Origin: Vallitalea maricola
GTDB lineage: Bacteria; Bacillota; Clostridia; Lachnospirales; Vallitaleaceae
Direction: 5' to 3'
NCBI RefSeq assembly: GCF_036985595.1
Contig: NZ_BTPU01000059.1
Coordinates: 1-44,178, forward strand
DNA: 44,178 bases
The notes under the pieces were generated by a model, which did not search any database, was not told where the DNA came from, and saw only the letters and a list, made by a program, of their open reading frames with translations. Shown piece after piece: positions 1-8,921 of the stretch (position 1 is its first letter; the number at the start of each line of letters is the position of its first letter). A program made the translations under genes and the position numbers.

Positions 1-76
1 ATATACAAAGGAGTGGAAAATATTTTTCTGTTTTTTTAGTGGTGTTTTGAGAGGGCTTTGGGGAGAAAATGGGTAT

Positions 77-2467
77 ATGAAAAGGCCTGCTGTTTTTATT
101 TGTATTTTTTATCTTACAGGAATCCTAACAGGGTATTATGTAAAAGATTTATTATTGGTTATATTATTACTTGGTATAACAATCATATTATCTATCATTC
201 TATATAAAACATATTCATGGAAGGGTGTATTTGTTTTTCCGTTGATATGCTTTTTGGCGTACATAAATATTTGTAATTATATACAATCAAGTAATAATGC
301 AATAGATAAGATATTTGATGATGCGGTATCTTGTGTTGCAGAAGGATATATAGATAATATTACCAGCAAGGGAGATAAGACTCAACTAAATATTATTACC
401 AAGAAAATTATTATAGAGGATAAAACCTATACAGATAAAGTTAATATCAAGGTTTATGGTACAGGTATTGATAATATAGATATAGGTTCATATATTAATA
501 TAAGTGGAGAGTTAAATAAACTGAGTAAACCGACCAATCAGGGGCAATTTGACGAAGTAAAATATTATAGGATAAGGGGAATAAAATATAAATTATTCTT
601 GAAAGAATATAAAATAATAGATAATGAAAAAATGAATATTTTATCTAAGATTAAGTATTCTATGAATAAGAGATTATCATTTATTAGAAATAAATGGGTC
701 AAGGTGTATGATAGTATTCTACCAGAAAATCAAGCAAACCTAATGAAAGCCATGATCTTAGGAGAAAAAACTTATTTATCTATTGATACAAAGAATAAGT
801 ATTCCGAATCTGGTATTTCTCATATTTTAGCTATATCAGGTTTGCATATAGCAATCCTTGGGTATGGTTTCTTTAGTTTGATATGTTTATTGATATCTAA
901 AAAGAAGGGTGTAATATTCACTATATGCTTTTTGGTATTCTACTTAATTTTAACTGGAGCCAGTGTTTCCACAATTAGAGCTGTAATTATGCTTTCAATA
1001 ATATTATTAGCATACTTCTTTGGAAGGACATATGATATATACTCATCTATCTGTACTGCTGCAATAATAATACTTATGATTAATCCTTATAATTTGTGGG
1101 ATGCAGGGTTTCTATTATCTTTCTCAGCAGTTATAGGTATAATAGCAATAAAGCCAGCACTTGATGAATTATATAATAAAAGAGGTAATAAGATATTAGC
1201 AACCTTTAATGTTAGTTTAGCGGCTACACTTGGTACTATGCCTGTTATGCTTCTAACCTTTTATGAATTGCATATATATTCTGTGTTGGTCAACATCTTG
1301 GTAGTACCTCTTATGTCAATAATTGTTTTATTTGGATTTATTGGACTTGTTGTTGGTTCTATATCCATTTATTTTGGTAAATTAATTTCTGGAATCATAT
1401 TTTATATACTTAACTTTTACGACTTGTGCTGTGAATCTGCAGGAAGTCTTCCATTTAGCACTATCACAATTGGAAAGCCCAAGCTTATTAATCTTATCTT
1501 GTTTATTATAATATTGATACTGATATCAATGTTAGCTTATGAAAAAGTAAATAAACAAGCATTTAAGAAGCGTATTACAATAGTTGCTTGTCTATTGGTA
1601 ATATTGAATTTTGTGTTTTATATTAGTCCTAAACCCCTTAAAATAGTACATTTGGACATAGGGCAAGGAGATAGTGCAGTTGTAATTTCACCTGAGAGGA
1701 AAGTGTATGTTATTGATGGAGGAGGAAATCTCAAAAAGAAAACTACAGATAGAGACACAGGTTATTATATCATAAGACCTTATCTGAAATATAATGGTAT
1801 AAGCAAAATTGACTGCCTAATAATGACTCATAGTGATAGAGATCATGTTGGAGGTTTAATTGAGTTAATAGATTATTTTGAGATAGATAACATTGTATTG
1901 CCGTATGCTTATAAAAACAAAGAGGAAAAAGATATTCTGCTAAAAGAGCTGATTGATAGGGCTACTAAGGAAAATATCAATATAGTATACCTGAATGAGA
2001 AAAATGTAATAAGGGACAAATATATTTCATTTGAAACTATATATCCTCTTAGAGAGACAACTGAGTTTCATAATAATAATGCTTATTCATTGGTATTAAA
2101 GCTAAAATATAAAGCTTATAATGAAATTTTTACTGGTGATATAGAGAAACAAGAAGAAGAAAAAATTAACAATAAATATACAGATTATTTAAACAGTGAT
2201 ATAATTAAAGTACCCCATCATGGTTCTAACAGTTCATCAACAAAGGAATTCATTGAATATGTTATGCCAAGATTAGCTGTAATAAGTTCTGGTAGGAACA
2301 ATAGATTTGGACATCCTCATAAGGAAGTACTAGAGCGGTATTTGGACTATGATATACCCATATTCAATACATCAACAGATGGAGCGATTACCATTAAAAC
2401 AGACGGGTATAATATGGGTATCAGTACATATTACAGTAAGAAACAGATTTTTTTGGGAATAAAATGA
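77..2467 (+). CDS. comEC: ComEC/Rec2-type DNA internalization channel protein
   Basis: ComEC forms the inner-membrane channel for single-stranded DNA during natural transformation. The protein (796 aa from this start) has hydrophobic segments near the N terminus, then a soluble OB-like region, a long multi-helix 'competence' domain (about residues 210-510), and a C-terminal metallo-beta-lactamase-like domain. That last domain carries the H585-S-D587-R-D589-H590 motif and a later PHHGSNSSS motif, so its metal ligands look intact. An upstream TTG at 47 is in frame, but the ATG at 77 is preceded by GGGGAG at 60-65 and gives the usual N terminus. holA follows 15 nt downstream, the common arrangement. 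ComEC is widespread in Clostridia not known to be competent, so transformation cannot be inferred from this gene alone. Confidence 0.93.
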   Translation: MKRPAVFICIFYLTGILTGYYVKDLLLVILLLGITIILSIILYKTYSWKGVFVFPLICFLAYINICNYIQSSNNAIDKIFDDAVSCVAEGYIDNITSKGDKTQLNIITKKIIIEDKTYTDKVNIKVYGTGIDNIDIGSYINISGELNKLSKPTNQGQFDEVKYYRIRGIKYKLFLKEYKIIDNEKMNILSKIKYSMNKRLSFIRNKWVKVYDSILPENQANLMKAMILGEKTYLSIDTKNKYSESGISHILAISGLHIAILGYGFFSLICLLISKKKGVIFTICFLVFYLILTGASVSTIRAVIMLSIILLAYFFGRTYDIYSSICTAAIIILMINPYNLWDAGFLLSFSAVIGIIAIKPALDELYNKRGNKILATFNVSLAATLGTMPVMLLTFYELHIYSVLVNILVVPLMSIIVLFGFIGLVVGSISIYFGKLISGIIFYILNFYDLCCESAGSLPFSTITIGKPKLINLILFIIILILISMLAYEKVNKQAFKKRITIVACLLVILNFVFYISPKPLKIVHLDIGQGDSAVVISPERKVYVIDGGGNLKKKTTDRDTGYYIIRPYLKYNGISKIDCLIMTHSDRDHVGGLIELIDYFEIDNIVLPYAYKNKEEKDILLKELIDRATKENINIVYLNEKNVIRDKYISFETIYPLRETTEFHNNNAYSLVLKLKYKAYNEIFTGDIEKQEEEKINNKYTDYLNSDIIKVPHHGSNSSSTKEFIEYVMPRLAVISSGRNNRFGHPHKEVLERYLDYDIPIFNTSTDGAITIKTDGYNMGISTYYSKKQIFLGIK

Positions 2468-2482
2468 GTTTAGGAGCAAAAG

Positions 2483-3469
2483 ATGAAAGGTTTAAAAAAA
2501 CAACTACAAAACAATGAATATAACAATGTATATCTATTTTATGGAGAAGAAAAATATCTGTTAGATATATATCTAAAAAAGTTAATTGATGGGTTGTTGG
2601 CTGATACTGACCCTACTATGAATTATGATTATTTTGACAAAAGTAATATGAGTGTTGATAAGTTATTTGATGCAATTGAGACTTTGCCTTTTTTTGCAGA
2701 GAGAAGAGTTATTGTTGTCAGCTATGCTAAATTATTTAAAGGGAAGAACAATAATTCAAATACCATTGCTGATAGGATTTCAGATATACCAGAATCAACA
2801 ACAGTAATCTTTTTGGAAGAGGAAATAGATAAAAGAAGTAAGTTATATAAACTAATAAATAAAAACGGTTATGTGGCTAGTTTTACTAAGATGTCTGAAA
2901 ATGATTTGGTAAAATGGGTTGGACAGAAGTTGCATGGTTCAGGGAAAAAAATTGAAAAAAGTGTAGCTTTACATTTCCTAAAGACAGTTGGAACTGATAT
3001 GGCTAGTATTAATAATGAATTAGAAAAAGTTGTTATGTACTGTAAAGATAAAGATATAGTGACAAAGGAAGTCATTGATGAAATATGTACAAGGAGTATA
3101 GAGAATAAGATTTTTGAATTGGTAAGTGCTATGGGGCAGAATAAAAGAGAAAGAGCAGTATTGTTATATCATGATATGATAATTGCCAAAGAGCCTCCAG
3201 GAAGAATATTATTTATGCTCATACGTCAATTCAGATTAATTCTACAAAGTAAGTTGTTGCAGGAAAAAGGATTGAGTGAGAGGGATATAGGGAGCAGGAT
3301 TAAGCTTGCTCCGTTTATTGTTAGAGAATGTTTGAGACAGGGTAGAAATTTGACGGTAGATAATTTGAAAGAAGCTTTGAAGGATTGTTTGGAGACGGAT
3401 AGTAATATTAAGATAGGTAAAATTGATGCTAGGATTGGTGTGGAAGTTGTTATAATGAAGTATAGCTGA
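2483..3469 (+). CDS. holA: DNA polymerase III delta subunit (clamp loader)
   Basis: The delta subunit opens the beta sliding clamp within the clamp-loader complex at the replication fork. The 328-aa length is standard. The N terminus contains the family pattern 'YLFYGEEKYLL', followed by a degenerate AAA+ fold without a Walker A lysine and a helical C-terminal collar domain rich in Lys/Arg/Leu ('GRILFMLIRQFRLILQSKLL'). It follows comEC by 15 nt and probably shares its transcript; GGAGCAAAAG precedes the ATG. A strong hairpin terminator follows. In most Clostridia the next gene is rpsT, which here lies about 20.8 kb further on. Confidence 0.93.
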   Translation: MKGLKKQLQNNEYNNVYLFYGEEKYLLDIYLKKLIDGLLADTDPTMNYDYFDKSNMSVDKLFDAIETLPFFAERRVIVVSYAKLFKGKNNNSNTIADRISDIPESTTVIFLEEEIDKRSKLYKLINKNGYVASFTKMSENDLVKWVGQKLHGSGKKIEKSVALHFLKTVGTDMASINNELEKVVMYCKDKDIVTKEVIDEICTRSIENKIFELVSAMGQNKRERAVLLYHDMIIAKEPPGRILFMLIRQFRLILQSKLLQEKGLSERDIGSRIKLAPFIVRECLRQGRNLTVDNLKEALKDCLETDSNIKIGKIDARIGVEVVIMKYS

Positions 3470-3508
3470 TTGGTTTTTAGCTTTATGGAGGAATGATGAT
3501 TTATATCC

Positions 3509-3549
3509 GAAAAAGAGAGCGAAATTTAATTATTTCTGCTCTCTTTTTC
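3509..3549 (+). terminator. Rho-independent terminator after comEC-holA
   Basis: A perfect 12-bp inverted repeat (3509-3520, GAAAAAGAGAGC, with 3538-3549) encloses a 17-nt loop. The 3' arm ends in a T-run and is followed by more T-rich sequence (GGGGTTTTTTATTTT). It lies 40 nt after the holA stop and closes the comEC-holA unit. Confidence 0.8.
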
Positions 3550-3743
3550 GTTGCGGGGTTTTTTATTTTCCGATAGTCCTTTTTAAATGATAAATGAATA
3601 TACTCATTTGTATTACCATATTTGACAATATTCTTCTCTAAAGACACCCTGTTCAACATTAGAATATTATGATAAAATATACATTATTCTGTAATAATAT
3701 TAAAACTATAAGCGAATAGTGCAAAACAATAAAGGAGGCTAGC

Positions 3744-4028
3744 ATGAAGGAGAAATTTGAAAATTTTATAGAAAAACATTGGAGAGCTGTAGTTATAGGG
3801 GTTGCTCTCATATATATTGGTACAGGCTTATTTCAGATTGTTACGGAGATAGAACTTGATCAAACCAAGACACGAAGTGTTGAAAGTGTTTTGATGGTAA
3901 CTGCAATCGCTGCATTTTTTTATGGGAAACGTAAAGAGAAAGAACGTCTGGAAAATGAGAAACAAAAGCTTGAAGAAGATAATGAAGTAATAATTGTAGA
4001 AGATACAAGAGATGAGGATAGCAACTAG
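3744..4028 (+). CDS. Small membrane protein with cytoplasmic coiled-coil tail, unknown function
   Basis: This 94-aa protein is not recognised as a named family. A short basic N terminus (residues 1-13) leads to one hydrophobic segment, about residues 14-34 (AVVIGVALIYIGTGLFQIV). A second weaker hydrophobic stretch lies near residues 48-60, then comes a charged, helix-prone tail (KRKEKERLENEKQKLEEDNE) and an acidic C terminus. A good ribosome binding site (AAAGGAGG, 3731-3738) precedes the ATG. It stands alone between the holA terminator and the two-component genes, at the left edge of the inserted block. A possible promoter is TTCAAC (3652-3657) with TAAAAT (3673-3678), with short spacing. 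No function can be assigned. Confidence 0.6.
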   Translation: MKEKFENFIEKHWRAVVIGVALIYIGTGLFQIVTEIELDQTKTRSVESVLMVTAIAAFFYGKRKEKERLENEKQKLEEDNEVIIVEDTRDEDSN

Positions 4029-4195
4029 TTTTCTATCACAGGAAATATGTACTGCATAGAAAGCACTATTTCTTTAACATGCAAGGGGTTGTTGCATAAT
4101 ACTTTTTTGACAGCTCCTTTTATTTTCTTATGGGAAAGTTCTCTGAATTTAGCATATGATGGATAATTTTAATGATGTATAGATAGGAGGGTATT

Positions 4196-5941
4196 ATGAA
4201 TATATTTAAGAGTATTCGTACCAAACTTATTTTAGGGTGTATATGTCTAAGTATTATTCCGATATTTCTAATAACAAGTATGTTGTATCTACGATCTGTC
4301 AAAATTATTAATAAAACTACTGCTAATTCCACTCTACTTAACTTAAAAAGAAATAGTGAAAAAGTGGATGAGCTCTTTATGAACACTTATTATAATCTAG
4401 TCAATTTTACATTTAATAATCAGTTAAGAGAAGCTATTGGAGAAAAGGATGATGAAAAAATAAAGAAATTGTTACATAATCATGCTTTATTGGATACTTT
4501 TTTGGATAGTGTTTATTTATATTTACCTGATGAAAAGAAATTAATCTCTTCTTTTGATGAGCAAAGAAGTATATATATTGATAGTCTAGACAAGCTAGGA
4601 ACACCACTTCCTAAGGTTGCTCAAAATAACTGGATTGAAACATTTGAATATAAAAATAATATTATAGAAAAAGATAAAAACTTATTTACTATTAAGAAGA
4701 AAATATATGATCCAAATGAAGATGAAGTCATTGGCATTGTCATAGCCAATGTGGACGAACGAAAAATATACTTTAGTTTATTAAATGATTTGAGTGCCCA
4801 TCTTGAAGATGATGTATTATTATTAAATAGTGATAATATTATTGTGTCCACTAAGAAAAAAGATGAAATCGGTGAACACTTTACATTGGAAAAAAGTATG
4901 TTAGAAACATACAGTACAAAAGGTTTCAATATAATCGATGTAAATGGGGAAAATACGCTTATAGCCTATTATGTCAGTCGATTAACAAAATACAAAATGG
5001 TATATATGGTTCCTCAAAAAATAATTATATCCGATATAAAAGATATCAAATACGTTGCTCTCATCTCAACACTTATTGTGTTAGTCGCTGTAGGTGTATT
5101 ATGGTATATACTTACTATGGATATTTATCGACCCATCTACAAAATGAAAAAATTAATGAAGGAAGTTGGACAAGGTAATTTTGATGTTCAAATACCTTCA
5201 GAGAGGAAGGATGAGTTGGGTGTTCTTATAAAAGGCTTTAATAGCATGACGGAACAAGTTAATCATCTATTCAATGAGGTCTATAAAACAAAATATCAAA
5301 AAAAGGAAGCAGAACTGAAAGCATTACAATCTCAGATAACACCTCATTTTTTATATAATACATTGACTTCAATACGTTGTGTAGCTATAATTCAAAGTTC
5401 AAAAACTGTAAGTAATATGCTAGGCTCCCTTATCGAATTACTTCAAGCCACAGCAGGTAAAAGAAATGTCTACGTAACATTAGATGAAGAGATTCATCAA
5501 GTTAATAATTATATCAAATTACAGCAGTTTCGATATAATGATGCCTTTATGATGGAATATGAAATTGATGAGGATGTAAAAGCATGTCTATTGCCAAAAT
5601 TAATTTTACAACCTCTTGTAGAAAATAGTTTGCAGCATGGACTTGATTTGCGTCATAAACAAGGCAAAATTACTGTAAGAGCATATACTGAAGATCACGA
5701 TCTTTTTGTTTATGTGATTGATAATGGAAGAGGGATAGCAAAGGAAACCGTTGAGAAAATTTTCACTGGAGAAATTGATAAATCTAGAAAATTCAGTGGT
5801 ATCGGCGTTAATAATGTGGATGAAAGAATCAAACTGTATTTTGGAGAAGGTTATGGGTTAACGTATATATTAGACGAAAAACATGGTACGAAAGCTATGA
5901 TTAAATTACCTCTGTTCAAGTCAGAAGAAGAATTGGAATAA
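4196..5941 (+). CDS. YesM/LytS-type sensor histidine kinase
   Basis: This is a membrane sensor kinase of the two-component class that usually controls sugar transport in Firmicutes. The 581-aa protein has TM1 at about residues 11-31, an extracellular sensing region of some 250 residues, TM2 at about 285-306, and a HAMP linker. A His_kinase domain follows with the phospho-acceptor H384 in 'TPHFLYNTL', and then an HATPase with the N box 'LVENSLQHG' and the G box 'DNGRGI'. GGAGG at 4186-4190 sets the start. The response regulator begins 14 nt downstream, so the two are co-transcribed. With a polyol ABC transporter and iol genes next door, the signal is probably inositol or another sugar outside the cell; that is inference. 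Confidence 0.9.
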   Translation: MNIFKSIRTKLILGCICLSIIPIFLITSMLYLRSVKIINKTTANSTLLNLKRNSEKVDELFMNTYYNLVNFTFNNQLREAIGEKDDEKIKKLLHNHALLDTFLDSVYLYLPDEKKLISSFDEQRSIYIDSLDKLGTPLPKVAQNNWIETFEYKNNIIEKDKNLFTIKKKIYDPNEDEVIGIVIANVDERKIYFSLLNDLSAHLEDDVLLLNSDNIIVSTKKKDEIGEHFTLEKSMLETYSTKGFNIIDVNGENTLIAYYVSRLTKYKMVYMVPQKIIISDIKDIKYVALISTLIVLVAVGVLWYILTMDIYRPIYKMKKLMKEVGQGNFDVQIPSERKDELGVLIKGFNSMTEQVNHLFNEVYKTKYQKKEAELKALQSQITPHFLYNTLTSIRCVAIIQSSKTVSNMLGSLIELLQATAGKRNVYVTLDEEIHQVNNYIKLQQFRYNDAFMMEYEIDEDVKACLLPKLILQPLVENSLQHGLDLRHKQGKITVRAYTEDHDLFVYVIDNGRGIAKETVEKIFTGEIDKSRKFSGIGVNNVDERIKLYFGEGYGLTYILDEKHGTKAMIKLPLFKSEEELE

Positions 5942-5955
5942 GGGAGGGATAAGGA

Positions 5956-7584
5956 TTGTATAAGGTTTTGCTGGTAGATGATGATTTTCCTGTAAGAGTC
6001 TTACTAAAGCAAATGATTAATTGGGAAGAAGCAGGTTTAGAGATTGTTGGTGAGGCAATTGATGGAGAAGAAGCTTTAGAGAAAATAAATGAATTAAACC
6101 CGGACATAGCTATAGTAGATATTGGTATGCCCATCAAAAATGGTGTGGATCTTATTAAAGAATTAAAAGAACAAAATAGTCGCTGTAAGGTCATTGTTTT
6201 AAGCTGTCATGATGATTTTCAATATGTGAAAGAAGCCTTAAAGTTTGGTGCTAAGGAATATATACTGAAGAATCTTGTCACCGAAGAGCGGTTACTAGTG
6301 GTATTGAATCAAATGAAAGTTGAGATAGACAAAGAAAAGGTTGAAATACAAGAAAGCCAACAGTTAAAAAGATGGGCAAATAGGGGAATGTGGGAGTTGA
6401 AGCAGGAATACCTTCAGCAGATACTTAGAGGTATCATCATTAATAAAAATAAAATTGAACAATTAATCGACGAATTATCCATTAATATTTCCCGGTATTC
6501 CAATGTCTTATTATTAGTTGAGATTGATAATTATGAAGATGTCATTAATAAAATAGCAGATAGACATAATAAAAAACTATTCAACTTTTCTGTTAGAAAT
6601 GTCTTAGAAGAAGTTTTGTTGGGTATAGCCGAGGGTGAAGTTGTGGATTTAGGTGGTAAGCATATAGCCATTATTGTTAGTTTTGAAAATGAGAAAAGTG
6701 AGCTTGTTATAATCGAAAAGCTTAATACTCTTTCTCATAAAATAAGAGATAGTATTAATCGCTATTTTGATGTAAACATAAGTACTGTTATTACTGAAAA
6801 AACAAATAAGCTATTAGATTTATTTAATCTTTACGAAAAAGCCCTTATTACGATTCTTATTAAGTTTTATAATGGGGGTAATAAAATCTACTGGACAAGT
6901 GACAGTAAAACGATCACTAATAACAGTCAGTCAATCAATGTAAAAAACTTAGAAAAACTTATACGTAAGTATGTAAAAGAAAGCAATATGTTAAAGCTTG
7001 AAGAGCTTATCGATGGTATATTAGCCCAAGCTAAAACTAAAAGGATTTCTCCTAATAAAGTTATTAAATTTTGGCTAAAAATTCACATTATTTTAGAAAA
7101 AATATGTGAGAATTATGATATTGAAATGAAACAACTAACAGATGGATCTTTGACTAAAAAAATACAAAAAAGTGAAACGATCTTTGAACTAAAAGAGATA
7201 ATCATGGTTGTTGTAAAAGACATTGCCCATTATTTTAAGTCAGAAACAAAAGAAACAACCATTTCTCATGAAATTGTTAAAGAAATTATAAATTATGTAA
7301 GTTGCAATTATATGAAGGACATTACCCTAAGTATGGTGGCAGAACGTGTGAATATGAACATGGCATACATTAGTCATCTTTTTAAACAAGAAGTAGGGGA
7401 ATCTTTTGTGGACTTCTTAAAAACAACCCGTATCAAAAAAGCAAAATACTTACTAGAGCATACAGATGAAACAGTCAACAGCATAGCAAATAAAGTAGGC
7501 TTTACCGATAGAAAGTATTTTTCTAAAATATTTAAAAAAGTAGAAGGGGTAAATCCAACAGAATATAAAAAACGTATAGTTTAG
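5956..7584 (+). CDS. YesN-type response regulator with AraC DNA-binding domain
   Basis: This is the cognate regulator of the upstream kinase. Of 542 aa, residues 1-120 form a receiver domain with the acidic cluster D8-D9-D10 and phospho-acceptor D55 ('IVDIGMP'). A long middle region of unknown fold follows, and the last 100 residues form an AraC/XylS double helix-turn-helix ('ITLSMVAERVNMNMAYISHLFKQ' region and 'NSIANKVGFTDRKYFSKIFKK' region). The start is a TTG with GGGAGG 8 nt upstream; no better in-frame ATG lies near the receiver N terminus. It likely activates the transporter operon that begins 229 nt downstream and possibly the iol genes. Direct targets are not shown by the sequence. 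Confidence 0.9.
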   Translation: MYKVLLVDDDFPVRVLLKQMINWEEAGLEIVGEAIDGEEALEKINELNPDIAIVDIGMPIKNGVDLIKELKEQNSRCKVIVLSCHDDFQYVKEALKFGAKEYILKNLVTEERLLVVLNQMKVEIDKEKVEIQESQQLKRWANRGMWELKQEYLQQILRGIIINKNKIEQLIDELSINISRYSNVLLLVEIDNYEDVINKIADRHNKKLFNFSVRNVLEEVLLGIAEGEVVDLGGKHIAIIVSFENEKSELVIIEKLNTLSHKIRDSINRYFDVNISTVITEKTNKLLDLFNLYEKALITILIKFYNGGNKIYWTSDSKTITNNSQSINVKNLEKLIRKYVKESNMLKLEELIDGILAQAKTKRISPNKVIKFWLKIHIILEKICENYDIEMKQLTDGSLTKKIQKSETIFELKEIIMVVVKDIAHYFKSETKETTISHEIVKEIINYVSCNYMKDITLSMVAERVNMNMAYISHLFKQEVGESFVDFLKTTRIKKAKYLLEHTDETVNSIANKVGFTDRKYFSKIFKKVEGVNPTEYKKRIV

Positions 7585-7597
7585 CATACGTTGGCAG
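7584..7597 (-). promoter_or_regulatory. Possible cre (CcpA) site upstream of the transporter operon
   Basis: Read on the minus strand, TGCCAACGTATGCT matches the catabolite-responsive element consensus TGNAANCGNWNNCW at all but one fixed position. It overlaps the stop codon of the response regulator and lies about 217 nt upstream of the binding-protein gene. The match is only suggestive, because short cre-like words occur by chance. Confidence 0.3.
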
Positions 7598-7650
7598 CGT
7601 ACATGATTTTCTGTTCAGTGGTATCCAAGAAATGCAATAGCATAATAACG

Positions 7651-7730
7651 AGGGGGAAATTTTTTTGACCACAACATAAAAAATTTACCCCCTGTCTAAA
7701 AAATTAACCCCTTAAAATGGGGTTAATTTT
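7651..7730 (+). promoter_or_regulatory. Tandem competing hairpins in the leader of the sugar-binding protein gene
   Basis: Two hairpins lie in the 229-nt gap before the binding-protein gene. The first pairs AGGGGGAAATTTTTT (7651-7665) with AAAAAATTTACCCCCT (7678-7693), with one bulged base. The second is a perfect 12-bp stem, 7700-7711 with 7719-7730, around a 7-nt loop. The 3' arm of hairpin 1 and the 5' arm of hairpin 2 are near-repeats (A-rich then CCCC), so the final GGGGTTAATTTT arm could pair with either. That is the geometry of an attenuator or of a terminator plus anti-terminator. It may equally be a terminator for the two-component operon. Confidence 0.45.
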
Positions 7731-7813
7731 ACGGCATAATTTAACTAAACCATGAAAGAAGTGTTCCAAATGAGGATACTAAATTTATGTAAAAAAAGGG
7801 AGGTTTTATATTT

Positions 7814-8758
7814 ATGAAAAAAATATTAACAATGGTGATTATTGGAGTTATGGTACTTAGTTCATTAGCTTTTGCAGGATGTGCTAAGAAAGAGAAAAAA
7901 ATGACTATTGGTGTTTCTATTGCAAATTTTGATGATACGTTCTTAACTTACATGATGGATGGTATGAAAGAGTATGCTAAGAAGTTACAAGAAGATGGTA
8001 TTGCACTTGAAGTTGAATATACAGATGCAAAAGAAGATATGGCAAAACAAATGGATCAAGTTGAAAACTTTGTTGTTCAGCAAAAAGATGCTATCGTAAT
8101 TGTACCTGTTGATACAAGTGCTGCTGATCCACTTACTCAAGCAGCATTACAAGCTGAAATTCCAATTGTATATGTAAATAGAAATCCTGGAAACTTACCA
8201 GAAGGTGCTTACTATGTTGGTTCAGAAGAAATTAAAGCTGGTTTTATGCAAATGGAGCATTTAGCTGAGAAATTAGGCGGAAATGGAAAAATCGCTATCT
8301 TAATGGGTAAATTAGACAACGAAGGTGCTCTTAAGAGAACTGAAGGTGTTGAAGAAATAGCGGCTAAATATGATGGGATTGAAATTGTTGATAAACAAAC
8401 CGGTTTATGGCAACGTAATGAAGGTATGATGAAGACTGAAGACTGGTTAAATCGCTTTGGTGCAGACCTTAAAGCTATTGCTTCTAATAATGATGATATG
8501 GCTCTAGGTGCTGTTCAAGCTCTTAAAGATGCTGGTAGAGATGATATCCTTGTAGTTGGTGTTGATGCAACACCTGATGGATTAAATGCTTTGAAAAATG
8601 GTGACTTATCCGCTACAGTATTCCAAGATGCTTCTGGTCAAGGTGGTGGATCTATAGAATTAGCTTATTCAGCTGCTAAAGGCGATAAACCAGAACAAGA
8701 AAAATGGATTCCTTTCAAATTAGTTACACCAGAGAATATAGATGAGTTTATTAAATAA
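7814..8758 (+). CDS. Sugar/polyol ABC transporter substrate-binding lipoprotein
   Basis: This extracellular solute-binding lipoprotein belongs to the ribose/galactose (type I periplasmic binding protein) family. A 22-residue signal peptide ends in a lipobox (FAGC) with the lipidated Cys at residue 23. The mature domain shows the family pattern from 'MTIGVSIANFDDTFLTYMMDGM' to 'NNDDMALGAVQALKDAGRDDILVVGVDATPDGL'. Length (314 aa) is normal, and GGGAGG precedes the ATG. It heads the transporter operon, followed by a hairpin that may raise its expression over the membrane components. Position among the iol genes suggests myo-inositol or a relative as ligand; the fold alone does not prove the substrate. 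Confidence 0.9.
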   Translation: MKKILTMVIIGVMVLSSLAFAGCAKKEKKMTIGVSIANFDDTFLTYMMDGMKEYAKKLQEDGIALEVEYTDAKEDMAKQMDQVENFVVQQKDAIVIVPVDTSAADPLTQAALQAEIPIVYVNRNPGNLPEGAYYVGSEEIKAGFMQMEHLAEKLGGNGKIAILMGKLDNEGALKRTEGVEEIAAKYDGIEIVDKQTGLWQRNEGMMKTEDWLNRFGADLKAIASNNDDMALGAVQALKDAGRDDILVVGVDATPDGLNALKNGDLSATVFQDASGQGGGSIELAYSAAKGDKPEQEKWIPFKLVTPENIDEFIK

Positions 8759-8782
8759 ACTTAATGTAAATGGAAGTGATTT

Positions 8783-8815
8783 AATTAGAGTGTCTTTATG
8801 ATAGATACTCTAATT
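8783..8815 (+). other. Intercistronic hairpin after the binding-protein gene
   Basis: A stem of about 13 bp (8783-8795 with 8803-8815, including one G-U pair) encloses a 7-nt loop. No T-run follows, so it is not a canonical terminator. Such hairpins after binding-protein genes often protect the upstream mRNA from 3' exonucleases and give excess binding protein. That role is inferred here. Confidence 0.55.
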
Positions 8816-8921
8816 GAGTCCTGATTTGGAAAAAATAGATTGAATATTAGGTCTATTTAAATTATAAAAAGCAATAAATATTAGATTAAACTGACAAAAT
8901 AAACACTAAGGGGGTAGTCAT

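Noticed and set aside
4107..4112. TTGACA upstream of the sensor kinase as a promoter
   Set aside because: No acceptable -10 hexamer lies 16-18 nt downstream, so I did not call a promoter.
4120..4386. 88-codon frame on the minus strand at the start of the sensor kinase gene
   Set aside because: Its hydrophobic character mirrors TM1 of the kinase; the plus-strand gene has a clear ribosome binding site and full domain set.
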